A stretch of DNA of 64,000 nt. Origin: Halarcobacter sp. GTDB taxonomy: Bacteria; Campylobacterota; Campylobacteria; Campylobacterales; Arcobacteraceae. Below, piece by piece: positions 62,256 through 64,000 of this stretch. The stretch spans positions 1,054,001 through 1,118,000 of the forward strand of contig NZ_OY781470.1 in NCBI RefSeq assembly GCF_963676935.1, read 5' to 3'. Below the pieces are notes generated by a model. It saw only the letters and a program-made list of their open reading frames with translations, did no database searches and was not told where the DNA came from. Made by a program: the position numbers and the translations under genes. Each line of letters begins with the position of its first letter. Position 1 is the stretch's first letter.

Positions 62256-64000
62256 ATGCCAAAAAGAGAAGACATAAAATCTATTTTACTTATTGGTTCA
62301 GGCCCAATTATTATTGGACAAGCCTGCGAATTTGACTATTCTGGAACACAAGCTACTAAAACATTAAAAGAGTTAGGTTATAGAGTTGTACTTATCAACT
62401 CAAATCCAGCTACTATCATGACAGACCCTGAGTTTGCGGATAGAACTTATATTGAGCCTATTACAGAAGAAGTTGTTGCAAAAATAATTGAAAAAGAAAA
62501 TATTGATGCAATCTTACCTACTATGGGTGGACAAACTGCACTTAATGTAGCAACTTCAATGTATGACAAAGGTATGCTAGAAGGAGTACAGTTCTTAGGA
62601 GCTCATCCAGATGCAATTAAAAAAGGTGAAGATAGACACCTATTTAATGAAGCAATGATTAAAATCGGTATGGACTTACCTAAAAGTGCCAATGCGTATA
62701 GTGTTGATGAAGCTATAAAAGTAGCAAAAGAGATTGGATTTCCTGTAATCAGTAGAGCATCATTTACCCTAGCTGGTGGTGGTTCTGGTGTTGCTTATAA
62801 TATGGAAGAGTTTAAAAAGCTTGCAGAAGCTGGTATTGAAGCATCTCCTATCAATGAGATTGAGATTATGGAATCAATGCTTGGTTGGAAAGAATATGAA
62901 ATGGAAGTTATCAGAGATAGAAAAGATAACTGTATTATTGTATGTTCTATTGAAAACTTAGACCCTATGGGTGTTCACACTGGAGATTCTGTTACTATTG
63001 CACCTGCACTTACTCTTACAGATAAAGAATATCAAAATATGAGAAATGCATCATTTGCTATTTTAAGAGAGATTGGAGTTGATACTGGTGGTTCAAATGT
63101 TCAGTTCTCAATCTGTCCAAAAACAGGAAGAATGATTGTTATTGAGATGAACCCAAGAGTTTCAAGATCTTCTGCTCTTGCATCAAAAGCAACTGGTTAT
63201 CCTATTGCAAAAGTTGCAACACTACTTGCAGTTGGATTTACTCTTGATGAGATTGAAAACGATATTACAGGAACAACAGCATCTTTTGAGCCAGTAATCG
63301 ATTATGTTGTTACAAAGATTCCAAGATTTACTTTTGAAAAATTCCCTAAAGCAGATTCTACTTTAACAACAGGTATGAAATCAGTTGGTGAAGTTATGTC
63401 TATGGGTAGAACATTTAATGAGTCTATTCAAAAAGCATTATGTTCACTAGAAACTGGACTTGTAGGGTTTGATCCTATTTGTGATGATTTAGAGAAAATC
63501 AAAGCAGAGATAAGAAGACCAAATGCTGATAGATTAAGATACTTAATGGATGGTATGAGAAAAGGTCTTACAAACGAAGAGATTTTTGAATTATGTGCTG
63601 TAGACCCATGGTTCTTAACAAAATTCAGAGAGATTTATAACTTAGAACAATCAATTAATGAATCAATCTTAACAGATGCTTCTCATATGAGAATAATCAA
63701 ATCAAATGGTTTCTCAGATGCAATGATTGGAAAACTTATTGGTAAATCTGAAAGTGAAGTTTATGAAGCAAGAAAAGCTTTAGATGTAGATTTTGAATAC
63801 AACGAAGTTGATACTTGTGCAGCTGAATTTAAAGCTTTAACTCCATATCTTTATTCAACTACAAATGTAACTAAGTTACCAAAAGTTGAAAACAAATCAA
63901 CTGAGAAAAAAGTTATGATTATTGGTGGTGGACCAAATAGAATTGGTCAAGGTATTGAGTTTGACTATTGTTGTGTACACGCATCATTTGCTTTAAATGA
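62256..64000 (+). CDS. carB: Carbamoyl-phosphate synthase large subunit, 5' part (runs off the window)
   Basis: CarB makes carbamoyl phosphate for arginine and pyrimidine synthesis. About 581 codons are visible, roughly the first half of the enzyme. They start [20 protein letters not shown] and include [30 protein letters not shown], the ATP-grasp loop [13 protein letters not shown] and [20 protein letters not shown]. The second half begins with [20 protein letters not shown] at the window's end. The start lies behind a GGGG ribosome site. carA is not next to it. Confidence 0.97.
   Translation, partial: MPKREDIKSILLIGSGPIIIGQACEFDYSGTQATKTLKELGYRVVLINSNPATIMTDPEFADRTYIEPITEEVVAKIIEKENIDAILPTMGGQTALNVATSMYDKGMLEGVQFLGAHPDAIKKGEDRHLFNEAMIKIGMDLPKSANAYSVDEAIKVAKEIGFPVISRASFTLAGGGSGVAYNMEEFKKLAEAGIEASPINEIEIMESMLGWKEYEMEVIRDRKDNCIIVCSIENLDPMGVHTGDSVTIAPALTLTDKEYQNMRNASFAILREIGVDTGGSNVQFSICPKTGRMIVIEMNPRVSRSSALASKATGYPIAKVATLLAVGFTLDEIENDITGTTASFEPVIDYVVTKIPRFTFEKFPKADSTLTTGMKSVGEVMSMGRTFNESIQKALCSLETGLVGFDPICDDLEKIKAEIRRPNADRLRYLMDGMRKGLTNEEIFELCAVDPWFLTKFREIYNLEQSINESILTDASHMRIIKSNGFSDAMIGKLIGKSESEVYEARKALDVDFEYNEVDTCAAEFKALTPYLYSTTNVTKLPKVENKSTEKKVMIIGGGPNRIGQGIEFDYCCVHASFALN

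Noticed and set aside
62776-62961. Plus-strand 61-codon ORF inside carB
   Set aside because: It overlaps carB in another frame and has low-complexity Leu/Lys content; carB is clearly the real gene.

Overview
The window comes from an AT-rich, Arcobacter-type member of the Campylobacterota. The evidence is the codon use, the TATAAT -10 boxes without clear -35 elements, the sensor kinases with an AHQWRQPL H-box, and the gene content. No tRNA, rRNA or CRISPR array was found.

Layout. 1-4.3 kb: rpoD on the minus strand, divergent from leuD-leuB. 4.4-8.4 kb: signalling genes (an 880-residue hybrid kinase, a HIT protein, an HD-GYP response regulator). 8.5-14.7 kb: housekeeping block rpmJ-rpsM-rpsK-rpsD-rpoA-rplQ behind a long, structured leader, then gatA and guaB. 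14.7-22.3 kb: a TonB-like lipoprotein, a small membrane protein, about 0.8 kb of repeat-rich non-coding DNA, and then the main discovery.

The discovery is an integron cassette array (about 16430-22264). Nine gene-bearing units all point the same way, and eight are followed by an attC recombination site. The first seven bases (R'') of every attC are the reverse complement of the last seven bases (R') before that cassette, in 8 of 8 cases (one with a single substitution). No integrase gene is present. A 10-codon ORF with a strong ribosome site, reading away from the array at 16184, may be the stump of intI, so the array looks like a CALIN or a decayed sedentary chromosomal integron. Cargo includes two proteins with an RX4H HEPN-like motif, a YefM/YoeB-type toxin-antitoxin pair whose toxin carries an amber codon just before its catalytic SHY tail, an octapeptide-repeat protein, a monooxygenase-fold protein, a membrane protein and unknowns. 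A 55-bp duplication of the promoter and start region of the next gene (rhodanese) brackets the region.

22.3-36.3 kb: mixed accessory and metabolic genes (rhodanese, three LysE/RhtB exporters, a DUF2235 hydrolase, a periplasmic DUF4198 pair, a pseudouridine synthase, an AlaDH/PNT-family enzyme, a diguanylate cyclase). 36.4-53.6 kb: adk, an SF1 helicase, a PhnD-like binding protein with a sensor kinase, two SlyD-like isomerases flanking a flavodoxin, a metzincin-like protein, LOG, AcpH-like, a YeeE transporter, adenine deaminase, metX and xseB. 53.6-61.3 kb: radC, a lone PemK/MazF-like toxin, a complete type I restriction-modification operon (hsdM-hsdS-hsdR), a 50-residue protein and a RhuM-family protein; this is a second defence-type cluster. 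61.4 kb to the end: a ThiF/MoeB-like enzyme with a Crp/Fnr-type site upstream, and the 5' part of carB, which runs off the right edge.
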